From NCBI GenBank assembly GCA_001464475.1, contig LNDX01000005.1, positions 93,954-157,953 of the forward strand: a DNA stretch of 64,000 nt, given 5' to 3'. This DNA is from Flavobacteriaceae bacterium Ga0077528. Lineage in GTDB: Bacteria > Bacteroidota > Bacteroidia > Flavobacteriales > Flavobacteriaceae. This document shows positions 17,441 through 26,579 of the stretch, piece after piece. Within the stretch, counting starts at the first letter, position 1. Every line of letters begins with the position of its first letter. The translations under genes were made by a program, and so were the position numbers. The notes beneath the pieces were generated by a model. That model had not been told where the DNA came from, did not search any database, and was given only the letters and a program-made list of their open reading frames with translations.

Positions 17441-18313
17441 ATGAGCGTTTTAGTTAACAAGAATTCAAAAATAATAGTTCAAGGATTTACAGGAAGTGAA
17501 GGTACTTTTCACGCATCTCAAATGATTGAATATGGAACAAACGTTGTTGGTGGAGTTACTCCAGGAAAAGGTGGTTCTACACATTTAGACAGACCAGTTT
17601 TCAACACTGTAAAAGATGCTGTTGAACAAGCAGGTGCAGATACAACAATCATTTTCGTTCCGCCAGCTTTTGCTGCTGATGCTATTATGGAAGCTGCTGA
17701 TGCAGGAATTAAAGTAATTATTTGCATCACAGAAGGAATTCCAGTTGCAGATATGATTAAAGCGTATTCATACATAAAAGACAGAGATTGTAGATTAATC
17801 GGACCAAACTGCCCAGGAGTAATTACTCCAGAAGAAGCTAAAGTTGGTATCATGCCAGGTTTTGTTTTCAAAAAAGGTAATGTTGGAATCGTTTCTAAAT
17901 CAGGAACTTTAACTTACGAAGCTGCTGACCAAGTTGTAAAACAAGGAATGGGAATTACTACAGCAATCGGAATTGGTGGAGATCCAATCATTGGAACAAC
18001 AACTAAAGAAGCAGTTGAATTATTAATGAATGATCCTGAAACTCATTGTATCGTTATGATTGGTGAAATTGGAGGTCAACTTGAAGCTGATGCTGCAAAA
18101 TGGATTAAAGCTGATGGAAACCGTAAACCAGTTGTTGGATTCATTGCAGGTGAAACTGCTCCTAAAGGAAGAACAATGGGTCACGCAGGTGCAATTGTTG
18201 GTGGAGCTGATGATACAGCTGAAGCTAAAAAACGTATCATGAGAGAAAACGGAATTCATGTTGTAGATTCTCCAGCAGAAATTGGTAAAAAAGTAAAAGA
18301 AGTAATGGGATAA
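17441..18313 (+). CDS. sucD: Succinyl-CoA synthetase alpha subunit
   Basis: A 290-residue SucD: the CoA-binding Rossmann start [22 protein letters not shown], the [22 protein letters not shown] segment, [10 protein letters not shown], and the phosphorylated active-site His248 in [13 protein letters not shown]. It makes succinyl-CoA/succinate and a nucleoside triphosphate in the citric acid cycle together with SucC, whose gene is not adjacent here. It has its own promoter and a strong terminator. Confidence 0.96.
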   Translation: MSVLVNKNSKIIVQGFTGSEGTFHASQMIEYGTNVVGGVTPGKGGSTHLDRPVFNTVKDAVEQAGADTTIIFVPPAFAADAIMEAADAGIKVIICITEGIPVADMIKAYSYIKDRDCRLIGPNCPGVITPEEAKVGIMPGFVFKKGNVGIVSKSGTLTYEAADQVVKQGMGITTAIGIGGDPIIGTTTKEAVELLMNDPETHCIVMIGEIGGQLEADAAKWIKADGNRKPVVGFIAGETAPKGRTMGHAGAIVGGADDTAEAKKRIMRENGIHVVDSPAEIGKKVKEVMG

Positions 18314-18333
18314 TCAAAATCTCGTTTATAGAT

Positions 18334-18370
18334 AAAAAAAGAGCTTTCAATAACTGAAAGCTCTTTTTTT
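18334..18370. terminator. Strong intrinsic terminator after sucD
   Basis: A perfect 16-bp stem (18334-18349 with 18355-18370) with a five-base loop, flanked by A- and T-runs. It serves both sucD and the converging cytochrome gene. Confidence 0.9.
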
Positions 18371-18389
18371 ATTTAAATAGTTTAATAAT

Positions 18390-19577
18390 TTAATTCAAAA
18401 AAGGATTAGACCATTTACTATCAACATAAACATTTGTCCCAGAAAGTGTTCTTAAGAAAGCTATGACAGCATTAACTTCAGGAGCAGTTAAATTTAATTG
18501 TTGACCAAAACCATTTGGACGTAATCTTGGATCTAAATTAGTATTTCCTGGAGCTAAGTTAATAGTTCCATAATGTCCAACAGCCGCTTGTAAAGTTGTA
18601 ATAACTCCTGTATGCATCATAGGACCATTTGTGGTTCCATCTGTTTTAACTAAATCTCGTAAAGATGGCGCACGAGTATTAGTAATGTCAATTCCAACAC
18701 CGCTTATAGTTCCAATTATTCCATTATTTCTTGAATTGGGATCGATATCAAATTCAGGAGCGGCATGACAACCAGCACATCCTAAACCTCCACCAGTTCT
18801 ACTTCCAGTTGAATTAAAAACAGGAGGCAATAAAAATAAATTTTTTCCTTGATTTTCTTGTGCAGTAAAATTTGAGAATGGTTGCCCATCATTGGCTGCT
18901 AAGGCTCTTCCTGCATCATATTTAGAATCAAATGATTGTATGCTTTTAATAAATTGAGCTAAAGCTAATTGCATTTTGTTTTCAGTAATTTCTTCAGAAC
19001 CATAAACAAATTTGAACAATTCCTTATAATAACCAATGGCTGATAATTTTGTGATTAATCCTGAAAAAGCTTCGTCACCATTAGTACCACTATAACCCAT
19101 TTCACCATGATCTTTTATAGGCATTGTGGTTTGTGTTTCTAAATTAATAGCTCGTTCATCCCAAAAGAATTTTGCTTCATTTGCAAAACGATTATTGATT
19201 AATCGCATTGAATGTCTTCCTGTTGTTCCGTTTACACCTTGACTCGCAACTGCAACATCACTAAAAGCATTAGCTTGTTGGTGACAACTTGCACATGAAA
19301 TGGTATTATTTGAAGAAAGCTTTTTATCATAAAATAAAACTCTTCCTAAAGTAGCTCCTTTATTTGTTATCAAATTGGAACCTACATTGCTTTTTGTAAT
19401 ATAAGCAGGAACAGTTTGATTAGCATAATTTGCTAGGTTAGATAAATTGATATTATTTCCAAATGCAGTTGTAACATTCGGATAAGTTTCGATAGGAACG
19501 TAATTTTCATCACTAGATTTACTACAAGAAGTAAATAAAAAAAGTGAAGAAAATAAAATCATCAATTGGTTTTTCAT
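18390..19577 (-). CDS. Di-haem cytochrome c peroxidase (CcpA/MauG family) lipoprotein
   Basis: A 395-residue exported protein with a lipobox (FTSC, Cys18) and two haem-binding motifs: CASCH at 95-99 and CAGCH at 266-270. The spacing and the regions RHSMRLINNRF, FFWDERAINLETQTTMPIKDHGEMG and GPMMHTGVITTL match bacterial di-haem peroxidases. It would reduce hydrogen peroxide, or oxidise a partner, at the envelope using electrons from cytochromes. It is a single gene with no evident partner here. Confidence 0.9.
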   Translation of the reverse strand: MKNQLMILFSSLFLFTSCSKSSDENYVPIETYPNVTTAFGNNINLSNLANYANQTVPAYITKSNVGSNLITNKGATLGRVLFYDKKLSSNNTISCASCHQQANAFSDVAVASQGVNGTTGRHSMRLINNRFANEAKFFWDERAINLETQTTMPIKDHGEMGYSGTNGDEAFSGLITKLSAIGYYKELFKFVYGSEEITENKMQLALAQFIKSIQSFDSKYDAGRALAANDGQPFSNFTAQENQGKNLFLLPPVFNSTGSRTGGGLGCAGCHAAPEFDIDPNSRNNGIIGTISGVGIDITNTRAPSLRDLVKTDGTTNGPMMHTGVITTLQAAVGHYGTINLAPGNTNLDPRLRPNGFGQQLNLTAPEVNAVIAFLRTLSGTNVYVDSKWSNPFLN

Positions 19578-19669
19578 GTTGTTTGGTTTTGGTTTGTTTA
19601 CAATTAGACTTTAACAAATTAATAAGGTTTAATTGGAAATATCATTTTTTTTATACTTTAAATTATTCC

Positions 19670-19677
19670 TATATTTG
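19670..19677 (+). promoter_or_regulatory. -7 promoter box of fabG
   Basis: TAtaTTTG, an exact consensus match 38 bases before the ATG at 19715. Its position rules out a longer N-terminus beginning near 19544. Confidence 0.65.
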
Positions 19678-19714
19678 GCTTTTAAAAATCAAACATAACA
19701 CAAACTTTTTAGAT

Positions 19715-20461
19715 ATGAAATTACTTGAAGGAAAAGTAGCTATTATTACAGGTGCTAGCCGTGGAATTGGTAGCGGAATTGCAAAAGTATTTGCACAACA
19801 CGGAGCAAACGTAGCTTTTACTTACAGTTCATCTGCCGAATCAGCTTTGGCTTTAGAAAATGAATTATCAGCTTTAGGAATTAAAGCAAAAGGATATAAA
19901 TCAAATGCAGCAGATTTTAACGAAGCTCAAAAATTAGTTGACGATGTTATGGCAGAATTCGGAAACATTGATGTTTTAATCAACAATGCCGGAATCACAA
20001 AAGATAATTTGTTAATGAGAATGAGCGAAGAGGATTTTGATAAAGTAATCGAAATCAACTTAAAATCGGTTTTCAACATGACTAAAGCGGTTCAAAAAGT
20101 AATGTTGAAAAACAGAAAAGGTTCTATTGTAAACATGAGTAGTGTAGTAGGAGTGAAAGGAAATGCTGGACAAGCAAACTATGCTGCATCAAAAGCAGGA
20201 ATGATTGGTTTTACTAAATCTATTGCATTAGAACTTGGTTCAAGAAATATTCGTTGTAATGCAATCGCTCCAGGATTCATCGAAACCGAAATGACTGCAA
20301 AACTTAACGAAGATGTTGTTCAAGGTTGGAGAGATTCTATTCCGTTAAAACGTGGTGGAACTCCTGAAGATGTAGCTAATGCTTGTCTTTTCTTTGCATC
20401 AGACATGAGTGCTTATGTTTCTGGACAAGTACTTAATGTTGATGGAGGAATGTTAACATAA
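19715..20461 (+). CDS. fabG: 3-oxoacyl-[ACP] reductase
   Basis: From the ATG at 19715 this is a 248-residue short-chain dehydrogenase with TGASRGIG at 12-19, NAG at 91-93, and the Ser143-Tyr156-Lys160 catalytic set in NMSSVVGVKGNAGQANYAASK. The C-terminal VSGQVLNVDGGM is typical of FabG. It reduces 3-oxoacyl-ACP with NADPH in fatty acid elongation. The membrane protein gene follows after 19 bases. Confidence 0.93.
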   Translation: MKLLEGKVAIITGASRGIGSGIAKVFAQHGANVAFTYSSSAESALALENELSALGIKAKGYKSNAADFNEAQKLVDDVMAEFGNIDVLINNAGITKDNLLMRMSEEDFDKVIEINLKSVFNMTKAVQKVMLKNRKGSIVNMSSVVGVKGNAGQANYAASKAGMIGFTKSIALELGSRNIRCNAIAPGFIETEMTAKLNEDVVQGWRDSIPLKRGGTPEDVANACLFFASDMSAYVSGQVLNVDGGMLT

Positions 20462-20480
20462 AATTATTTTAATCTAAAAA

Positions 20481-22517
20481 ATGAACAAATCCACTTTAGT
20501 ATTAATAATCTTGTCAGTTTTAGTAGCTGGTGGTTTGTCTTATTTTCAATATTTTTATAAAGCTAAGAGTAAGTCTAATATGACTAAACTCTTAGCTTTT
20601 TTACGTTTTCTATCTGTTTTTGGCTTACTACTTTTATTAATAAATCCAATTGTGAGCAGAAGTACTTTTGAAACTGTAAAAACTCCTTTACCAATTGTAG
20701 TGGATAATTCAAGTTCAATTGTAGATTTAAAAGCGAATCAAGTTGCAAAAGAACTTTATGAAAAAATAAGTTCTAACTCAAAACTGAAAGATAAATTTGA
20801 TGTTCAAACCTATAGTTTTGATTCTGAATTTCAACCTATTGAATCTGGAGATGAGTTGAATTTTAAAGGAAAACAAACTAATCTTGATGAAGTTGCAAAA
20901 AACTTAAAAAGCATCAATAAAAATCTTTCTTTTCCAACGGTTTTAATTTCTGATGGAAATCAAACTTCAGGTTCGGATTTTGTTTTTAGTTTTGATGCAA
21001 ATAATAAAGTTTATCCTTTGGTTGTTGGAGATACAACCACTTATTTAGATTTAAAAATAAGTCAGATAAACGTTAATAAATATGCTTTTCATAAGAATAA
21101 ATTTCCTGTGGAAGTTTTTCTTCAATATTCAGGTACGAAATCGGTAACAGCTAATTTTGCTATTTCTCAAGGAAATAATGTTTTAAATAAGCAAAGTATT
21201 TCATTTTCTCCATCAAATAAATCGGCGGTTTTAAATATTTTATTGCCTGCTGATAAAACTGAATTGCAGATTTTTAACGCAAGAATTTCTTCTAACGAAT
21301 CTGAAAAAAACACCTACAATAATTCAAAGAAATGTGCTGTAGAAATCATCGATCAGAAAACAGAAATAGCTATAATTTCTTCTATAAACCATCCTGATAT
21401 AGGTGCTTTAAAACGAGGTATTGAAACTAATGCACAACGTAAAGTAACTATTCTTAAACCTAATAAAGTCAATGATTTAAATAAGTATAATGTTTTAGTT
21501 TTATTTCAACCAAATGCTGAATTTAAGCAAGTATTTGAAGCTAATAAAAATTTGAAAATAAATACTTGGATTATAACTGGTAATAACACCGATTTTGGGT
21601 TTTTAAATCTGCAACAAAATCAAATAAGCTTTAGAATGTCATCTCAGAAAGAAGATTTTCTAGCTAATTTTAGTTCTGATTTTAATTTATTTGCTGCTGA
21701 AAATATTGGTTTTGAAAATTTTCCACCACTTGAGAATGCCTATGGAACTATAACTCCGAATGAAAATGTAACCGTGCTTTTATCTTCAAGAATTAGAAAT
21801 GTAGAAACAAACCAGCCTTTACTAGCTTTTTCTGATAATCAAGGAAGAAGAAGTGCTTTTTTGATGGGAGAAAACATTTGGAAATGGCGTGCACATAGTT
21901 TTATTGAGAAAAAATCATTTGAAGAGTTTGATGTTTTTTTAGATAAAACCATTCAATTTTTAGCTACAAATGACTCTAAAAAATCACTTATTGTGAATCA
22001 TGAGCGTTTTTATAATTCTGGTGATGCTTTAGAAATTACGGCACAATATTTTAATAAAAATTATGAATTTGACGAGAAAGCTCGTTTGACAATTGCTGTA
22101 ACAAATTCTAAAACAAAACAAGTAAAACGCTACGATTTGTTAAAAACAAATAATAGTTTCAAAGTAAATCTCGATGGTTTAGCTGCTGGGCAATATTCGT
22201 TTACTGTAAAAGAACTTAATTCAAATGCAAGTTATTCTAGTACTTTTGAAATATTAGATTTTGATATCGAAAAGCAATTCGTAAATCCGGATATGGCTAA
22301 ATTGAAACAATTGGCTTTACAAACAAAAGGTGCTGTTTTTGTTCCAAATCAAGTAGATGATTTAATTAAAAAATTGCTTGAAAACGAAGATTATAAAGCC
22401 ATTCAGAAAGATATTGTAAAGAAAACGCCTTTCATTGATTGGATTTGGCTACTCGTTTTAATTGCGATTTCACTTGCTGCAGAATGGTTTATTAGAAAAT
22501 ATAACGGATTGTTGTAA
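20481..22517 (+). CDS. Membrane protein with vWA-like extracytoplasmic region
   Basis: A 678-residue protein with two N-terminal membrane helices (about residues 5-22 and 37-56), a large soluble part and a C-terminal helix (about 655-671) followed by RKYNGLL. Just after the second helix, VVDNSSSIVDLK resembles the DxSxS metal site of von Willebrand A domains. This layout (two helices, vWA-like, C-terminal helix) is like that of BatA/B-type and uncharacterised Bacteroidota proteins. It is probably co-transcribed with fabG; a shared role is not evident. Confidence 0.65.
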   Translation: MNKSTLVLIILSVLVAGGLSYFQYFYKAKSKSNMTKLLAFLRFLSVFGLLLLLINPIVSRSTFETVKTPLPIVVDNSSSIVDLKANQVAKELYEKISSNSKLKDKFDVQTYSFDSEFQPIESGDELNFKGKQTNLDEVAKNLKSINKNLSFPTVLISDGNQTSGSDFVFSFDANNKVYPLVVGDTTTYLDLKISQINVNKYAFHKNKFPVEVFLQYSGTKSVTANFAISQGNNVLNKQSISFSPSNKSAVLNILLPADKTELQIFNARISSNESEKNTYNNSKKCAVEIIDQKTEIAIISSINHPDIGALKRGIETNAQRKVTILKPNKVNDLNKYNVLVLFQPNAEFKQVFEANKNLKINTWIITGNNTDFGFLNLQQNQISFRMSSQKEDFLANFSSDFNLFAAENIGFENFPPLENAYGTITPNENVTVLLSSRIRNVETNQPLLAFSDNQGRRSAFLMGENIWKWRAHSFIEKKSFEEFDVFLDKTIQFLATNDSKKSLIVNHERFYNSGDALEITAQYFNKNYEFDEKARLTIAVTNSKTKQVKRYDLLKTNNSFKVNLDGLAAGQYSFTVKELNSNASYSSTFEILDFDIEKQFVNPDMAKLKQLALQTKGAVFVPNQVDDLIKKLLENEDYKAIQKDIVKKTPFIDWIWLLVLIAISLAAEWFIRKYNGLL

Positions 22518-22594
22518 AACACGTAAAACTACGTATAGCCATAATAAAAATGAGCTATACTTTTGTAAAGTTAAGTTAGACTTTAACACTTTTT

Positions 22595-22633
22595 AAAACT
22601 CCACAAATGCAATTCTATGTACTGTGGAGTTTT
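22595..22633. terminator. Hairpin between converging genes
   Basis: An 11-bp stem pairs 22595-22605 (AAAACTCCACA) with 22623-22633 across a 17-base loop and is followed by a T-rich run. The right arm ends at the stop codon of the sulfatase gene. Confidence 0.75.
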
Positions 22634-24726
22634 TATTTTTCGTACTTCTTATTCTTTAATATTGAGCTTGCAGTTTGATAGTATGAAATAGTTTCATTAA
22701 CCAACTTTGAATTCTCTTTTGCAATAGGAATTTGTTCGTAGTGAATTTGAAAATCTGCAGTTACATTATCTTTGGGTTCTAATTTTAGATTAAATTGTTT
22801 TACTTTTTGTTTTGGAGAAAGAATGGTTAAAACATTGTCTTTCAGCAATCCTAAATCTTGATATGTTGCAATGAATGCTCTAGGTTGATAATCTGTTTTT
22901 AAAACATCTTGCCCAAAAAATTTGGTTTTATAATTAAAGTTTAACAAACCAAATAATGTAGGCATTAAGTCAATTTGTGAAACCATTTTATTATAGACAG
23001 CAGGTTGAATAAACCCTGGAGAATAAATTAATGCTGGAATTCTATATTTATCTAATGGTAATTGTGTTTTACCAGAGCTCGATGCGCAATGATCTGCAAC
23101 AATTACAAAGACAGTATTTTTAAACCAAGACTGTTTTTTAGCCATTTCAAAAAATTGTTTCAATGCATAATCGGTATATTTTACGCCACCTTCACGAGAT
23201 TTAGAATGTGAATCAATATCAATTTTTCCATCAGGATAAGTAAAAGGTCGATGATTGCTAACAGTCATCCAATGGTTGAAGAAGGGCTTTCCAGTTTTTG
23301 ATTCTTCGTTCATAACTTGTATCGCTTTTTTAGCCATATCCTCATCACAAACTCCCCAAACATTTGAAAATGTAATTTCTTCTGGTTTTAAAGTTTTTTT
23401 GTCAGTTATTTTATAACCATTTCCTCCGAAAAAATCTTCCATATTATCAAAGTAAGCGTCACCTCCATAAAGAAAGTTAACTTGATATCCTTTCGATTTA
23501 AAAATAGATGCAGTTGAAAATTTATTTTTATTGTCTTTTCTTTTTACAACGCTTTCTCCAGCAGTAGGAGGAAGACATAATGTAACTGATTCTAAGCCTC
23601 TAATGGTCCTATTTCCAACAGCATAAAGATTTGAAAATTGCAAGCTTTGACTTGCTAAGCTATCAAGAAAAGGAGTAATGTTTTGATCATTTCCATAAGC
23701 TTTCAAAAAATCAGCGCTCAAACTTTCAATGGTAATTAATACAACATTTTTTCTGTTTTCAGGATTTATACTTGATATAGTTCTTGTTGTAAAATCTTGA
23801 GATATTCCAGGTACTAATTTTTCAATAGTCGCAAAAGCTTTATCATCAGGTAATGTTTTGTAAAATTTGTTATAATCCAATTCACTATTCATAAAGGCTA
23901 AATAAAAACGATGTATACCATTAGATTGTAATTCGTTAGTAAAAACATTATGCGAAGTTTCTTGTTTTGCTAAAAATGGTATAATGTATATTGCACCAAC
24001 AAAAATGATAGAATATAGAATAGATGATTTGACTTTCTCATTGAATGAAGGCAACTTATTTAAAAATGATTTAGAGCGTTTTACAATAAGTAAGGTAATA
24101 AGTAATGTTAATATACCAACTCCTGTAAACAAAGGAATCACAGGATAAGATTCCATAATGTTTTTAATTACTTCATTAGTGTAAACTAGATAATCTACAG
24201 CTATAAAGTTGTATCTAACGCCAAATTCATTCCAAAAAAAGTATTCACTAACAGCATTTTGTATAATTATCAAAACAAAAATGAAGATAGTAACAGAGAA
24301 TAATATCAATCTAATTTTACTTCTATATCTAGGTAAAATCAGCATCAATCCAAATAAAATGGCCTTCAAAGAGACGAAAGCAATTCCAATTTCTGGTAAG
24401 GAACCTCCATATTCATGTAAAATGGATTTACCAGATAGAAGGTATAATAAAAGTAAAATTAGTAATCCAAAAATGATATAACCCCAGGGTTTTTGGTATT
24501 TAGAATTGGATAAAAACAATAAGTAAATCCAAAGAAAACAACTTGATAGTATAAAAATAAATACATCGGATAATAATCCCAAAGAAAATATTTTTACTAT
24601 GTCAACAAATGAAAAGCTAGATTGGGTTATAGGATGACATAACAATATAATTCTTGTTATAAAACTAACTAACAAATAAAGAAGCCCTAAATTTATTATT
24701 GGTGAACGTTTGTTGAATAATTGCAT
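22633..24726 (-). CDS. LtaS-family membrane sulfatase/phosphotransferase
   Basis: A 697-residue protein with five N-terminal transmembrane helices (to about residue 220) and a large extracytoplasmic alkaline-phosphatase-fold domain. NVVLITIESLSADFLKAYG is the first metal-binding strand, NRTIRGLE holds the nucleophile Thr, and VIVADHCASS gives the Asp-His metal pair. In Gram-negative bacteria such proteins add phosphoglycerol or phosphoethanolamine to envelope glycans; the acceptor here is unknown. The ATG at 24726 is preferred, because an upstream TTG falls inside the promoter. Confidence 0.88.
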   Translation of the reverse strand: MQLFNKRSPIINLGLLYLLVSFITRIILLCHPITQSSFSFVDIVKIFSLGLLSDVFIFILSSCFLWIYLLFLSNSKYQKPWGYIIFGLLILLLLYLLSGKSILHEYGGSLPEIGIAFVSLKAILFGLMLILPRYRSKIRLILFSVTIFIFVLIIIQNAVSEYFFWNEFGVRYNFIAVDYLVYTNEVIKNIMESYPVIPLFTGVGILTLLITLLIVKRSKSFLNKLPSFNEKVKSSILYSIIFVGAIYIIPFLAKQETSHNVFTNELQSNGIHRFYLAFMNSELDYNKFYKTLPDDKAFATIEKLVPGISQDFTTRTISSINPENRKNVVLITIESLSADFLKAYGNDQNITPFLDSLASQSLQFSNLYAVGNRTIRGLESVTLCLPPTAGESVVKRKDNKNKFSTASIFKSKGYQVNFLYGGDAYFDNMEDFFGGNGYKITDKKTLKPEEITFSNVWGVCDEDMAKKAIQVMNEESKTGKPFFNHWMTVSNHRPFTYPDGKIDIDSHSKSREGGVKYTDYALKQFFEMAKKQSWFKNTVFVIVADHCASSSGKTQLPLDKYRIPALIYSPGFIQPAVYNKMVSQIDLMPTLFGLLNFNYKTKFFGQDVLKTDYQPRAFIATYQDLGLLKDNVLTILSPKQKVKQFNLKLEPKDNVTADFQIHYEQIPIAKENSKLVNETISYYQTASSILKNKKYEK

Positions 24727-24741
24727 TATAAAAAATTTAAA

Positions 24742-24749
24742 CAAACCTA
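24742..24749 (-). promoter_or_regulatory. -7 promoter box of the sulfatase gene
   Basis: Minus-strand TAggTTTG, an exact consensus match 16 bases before the ATG. The phased TTAAG elements at 24771-24809 sit immediately upstream of it. Confidence 0.6.
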
Positions 24750-24770
24750 TTTTATTTACATTGAATTTTG

Positions 24771-24826
24771 TTTAAGGATAACTTAATATCAACTTAATAT
24801 TAGCTTAAGATTAAAATTCGCTTAAG
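24771..24826. promoter_or_regulatory. Phased CTTAA boxes, candidate response-regulator operator
   Basis: YTTAA words begin at 24771, 24782, 24793 and 24804, exactly 11 bp apart; two of them are identical decamers (AACTTAATAT at 24780 and 24791). A further CTTAAG is at 24821. This is the layout expected for OmpR/PhoB-type regulators on one DNA face. The complementary sequence (GATATTAAG) recurs before the RND pump gene at 29962. Confidence 0.55.
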
Positions 24827-24876
24827 AAAACTAAATAATCAATCGTTACATGAATATTATGAATAATTTTGCGTTA

Positions 24877-24895
24877 TAGATTTGAATTAAATTTG
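24877..24895 (+). promoter_or_regulatory. Two candidate -7 boxes for the thioredoxin-apbE block
   Basis: TAgaTTTG at 24877-24884 and TAaaTTTG at 24888-24895 both match the consensus and lie 26-37 bases before the ATG at 24921. Only one is likely to be used. Confidence 0.55.
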
Positions 24896-24920
24896 TAAAT
24901 TGTACTTAAAATAAACTTCT

Positions 24921-25355
24921 ATGAAAAAAGGTATTGTTCTTATTATGCTAATCATTAGTGCAATTGGCTATTCACAAGATTGGAAAACTAATTTTGAAGA
25001 GGCAAAAGCAGCAGCAGCTAAAGAAAATAAAAATATATTATTAGTTTTTTCAGGTTCTGATTGGTGTGCACCATGTATAAAATTAGAAAAAGTAGTTTGG
25101 AAATCTGAAGTTTTTAAACAATATTCTGAAAAAAAATTAATCTTATTAAGAGCTGATTTTCCAAATAAACGAGCTAATCAATTGCCAAAAGAAATTGCAG
25201 AAGGAAATAAAAAATTATCTGAAAAATATAATAAAGAAGGTAATTTTCCACTTGTTGTTCTTATAGATAAGTCTGGAAAAGTTATAGGGATGACAGGTTT
25301 TAAAAACGTTACTGCAGAGGAGTATGTTAAGCTAATAGAATCATTAAATAAATAA
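24921..25355 (+). CDS. Exported thioredoxin-like protein
   Basis: A 144-residue thioredoxin-fold protein with a signal peptide (cleavage after GYSQ, about residue 19) and the active-site pair Cys49-Ala-Pro-Cys52 in SGSDWCAPC. The fold end FPLVVLIDKSGKVIGMTGF includes the cis-Pro region. It is likely a periplasmic thiol reductase or a folding helper for a nearby metal or haem protein. Its stop codon overlaps the apbE start (TAATG). Confidence 0.88.
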   Translation: MKKGIVLIMLIISAIGYSQDWKTNFEEAKAAAAKENKNILLVFSGSDWCAPCIKLEKVVWKSEVFKQYSEKKLILLRADFPNKRANQLPKEIAEGNKKLSEKYNKEGNFPLVVLIDKSGKVIGMTGFKNVTAEEYVKLIESLNK

Positions 25356-26341
25356 TGAAACATTTCTTATTACTATTTATTTCACTAATTACAATCAATT
25401 CTTTTGGGCAAATTGTGCATAAAAGAAAGTTGTCAATGTTAGGAAGTCCGTTTGAAATTACTTTAGTAGCTAAAGATACTATTCAAGGTAACTATTTCAT
25501 TGACAAAGCCGTTGCTGAAGTTAAAAGAATTGAGAATTTGATTTCTGATTGGATTCCAACCACACAAATTTCTGAAGTCAACAAAAATGCTGGAATCATT
25601 CCTGTAAAAGTTGATGATGAAGTTTTTCAATTGGTAACAAGAGCAAATAAAATTTCAAAACTAACCAATGGAGCCTTTGATATTTCATATGCTTCAATGG
25701 ATAAAATTTGGAAGTTTGATGGCAGCATGAAAGAAATGCCAACCAAGGAAGCAATCAAAAATTCGGTTGAAAAAATTGGATATGAAAAAATTATAATGAA
25801 CGATTCTGCTAAAACTATTTTCTTGGAACAAAAAGGAATGAAGTTGGGTTTAGGAGGAATTGGTCAAGGATACATTGCAGATAAAGTAAAGGCATTATTG
25901 CAAAAAGAAGGATGCCAGTCTGGAATTGTAAATGTTTCTGGCGATATAAATACTTGGGGAAAACAAATTGATGGCAAGCCTTGGACAATCGGAATTATAA
26001 ATCCGATGAACAAAAATAAGGTTTTTGCAACATTTCCACTTGAAGATAGTGCAGTAGAAACATCAGGTAGCTATGAAAAATTTGTAATGTTTAATGGTGT
26101 AAGATATTCGCATATCATCGATCCAAGAACAGGTTATCCAGCAACAGGAATTGTCAGTGTATCGGTATTTGCAAAACAAACTGAAATAGCAGATGCTTTA
26201 GCAACTGGAATTTTTGTATTAGGAATTGATGTTGGATTGGATTTAGTAAACCAACTTAAAGGAATAGAATGTATTATAGTTGACGACAAAGGAAAAATAC
26301 ATACATCAAAAGGAATTGATATTCAAAAATATAAATCTTAA
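25355..26341 (+). CDS. apbE: FAD:protein FMN transferase
   Basis: A 328-residue ApbE-type flavin transferase with a signal peptide (cleavage after SFGQ). The motifs NGAFDISYASM, GLGGIGQGYIADKV and the metal-binding SHIIDPRTGYPATG are present. It links FMN covalently to a Thr or Ser of an exported target protein and may also use Mg for FAD hydrolysis. No recognisable flavinylated target was seen in the window. The partners DUF4266 and DUF3570 follow directly, a grouping seen in other bacteria. Confidence 0.92.
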   Translation: MKHFLLLFISLITINSFGQIVHKRKLSMLGSPFEITLVAKDTIQGNYFIDKAVAEVKRIENLISDWIPTTQISEVNKNAGIIPVKVDDEVFQLVTRANKISKLTNGAFDISYASMDKIWKFDGSMKEMPTKEAIKNSVEKIGYEKIIMNDSAKTIFLEQKGMKLGLGGIGQGYIADKVKALLQKEGCQSGIVNVSGDINTWGKQIDGKPWTIGIINPMNKNKVFATFPLEDSAVETSGSYEKFVMFNGVRYSHIIDPRTGYPATGIVSVSVFAKQTEIADALATGIFVLGIDVGLDLVNQLKGIECIIVDDKGKIHTSKGIDIQKYKS

Positions 26342-26352
26342 TTAATTACACC

Positions 26353-26565
26353 ATGTTTAAGAAAATAACATTAGTAGTTTTTTCGATAATGGTTTTACAA
26401 TCATGTAATTCAGTAAAACAATATGAAAAAGCTAAAGTTAACAGTACAGAAATGAAGCTTTCTGCAAAGTCTTCAGAACGATATGAAACTGCTTTTCAAG
26501 TTTATAGAGAAGCTGCAGCTGGAGCAAATGGAGGAAAATCTGGTGGTGGTTGTGGATGCAATTAA
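26353..26565 (+). CDS. DUF4266 lipoprotein with Cys-rich tail
   Basis: A 70-residue lipoprotein (LQSC, Cys18) containing the DUF4266-type stretch SVKQYEKAKVNSTEMKL and a Gly-rich tail ending GGGCGCN. The terminal Cys pair could bind a metal or haem; this is an inference. It lies between apbE and the DUF3570 gene, as in other genomes with this group. Confidence 0.8.
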   Translation: MFKKITLVVFSIMVLQSCNSVKQYEKAKVNSTEMKLSAKSSERYETAFQVYREAAAGANGGKSGGGCGCN

Positions 26566-26579
26566 TTTTTAATAAAATC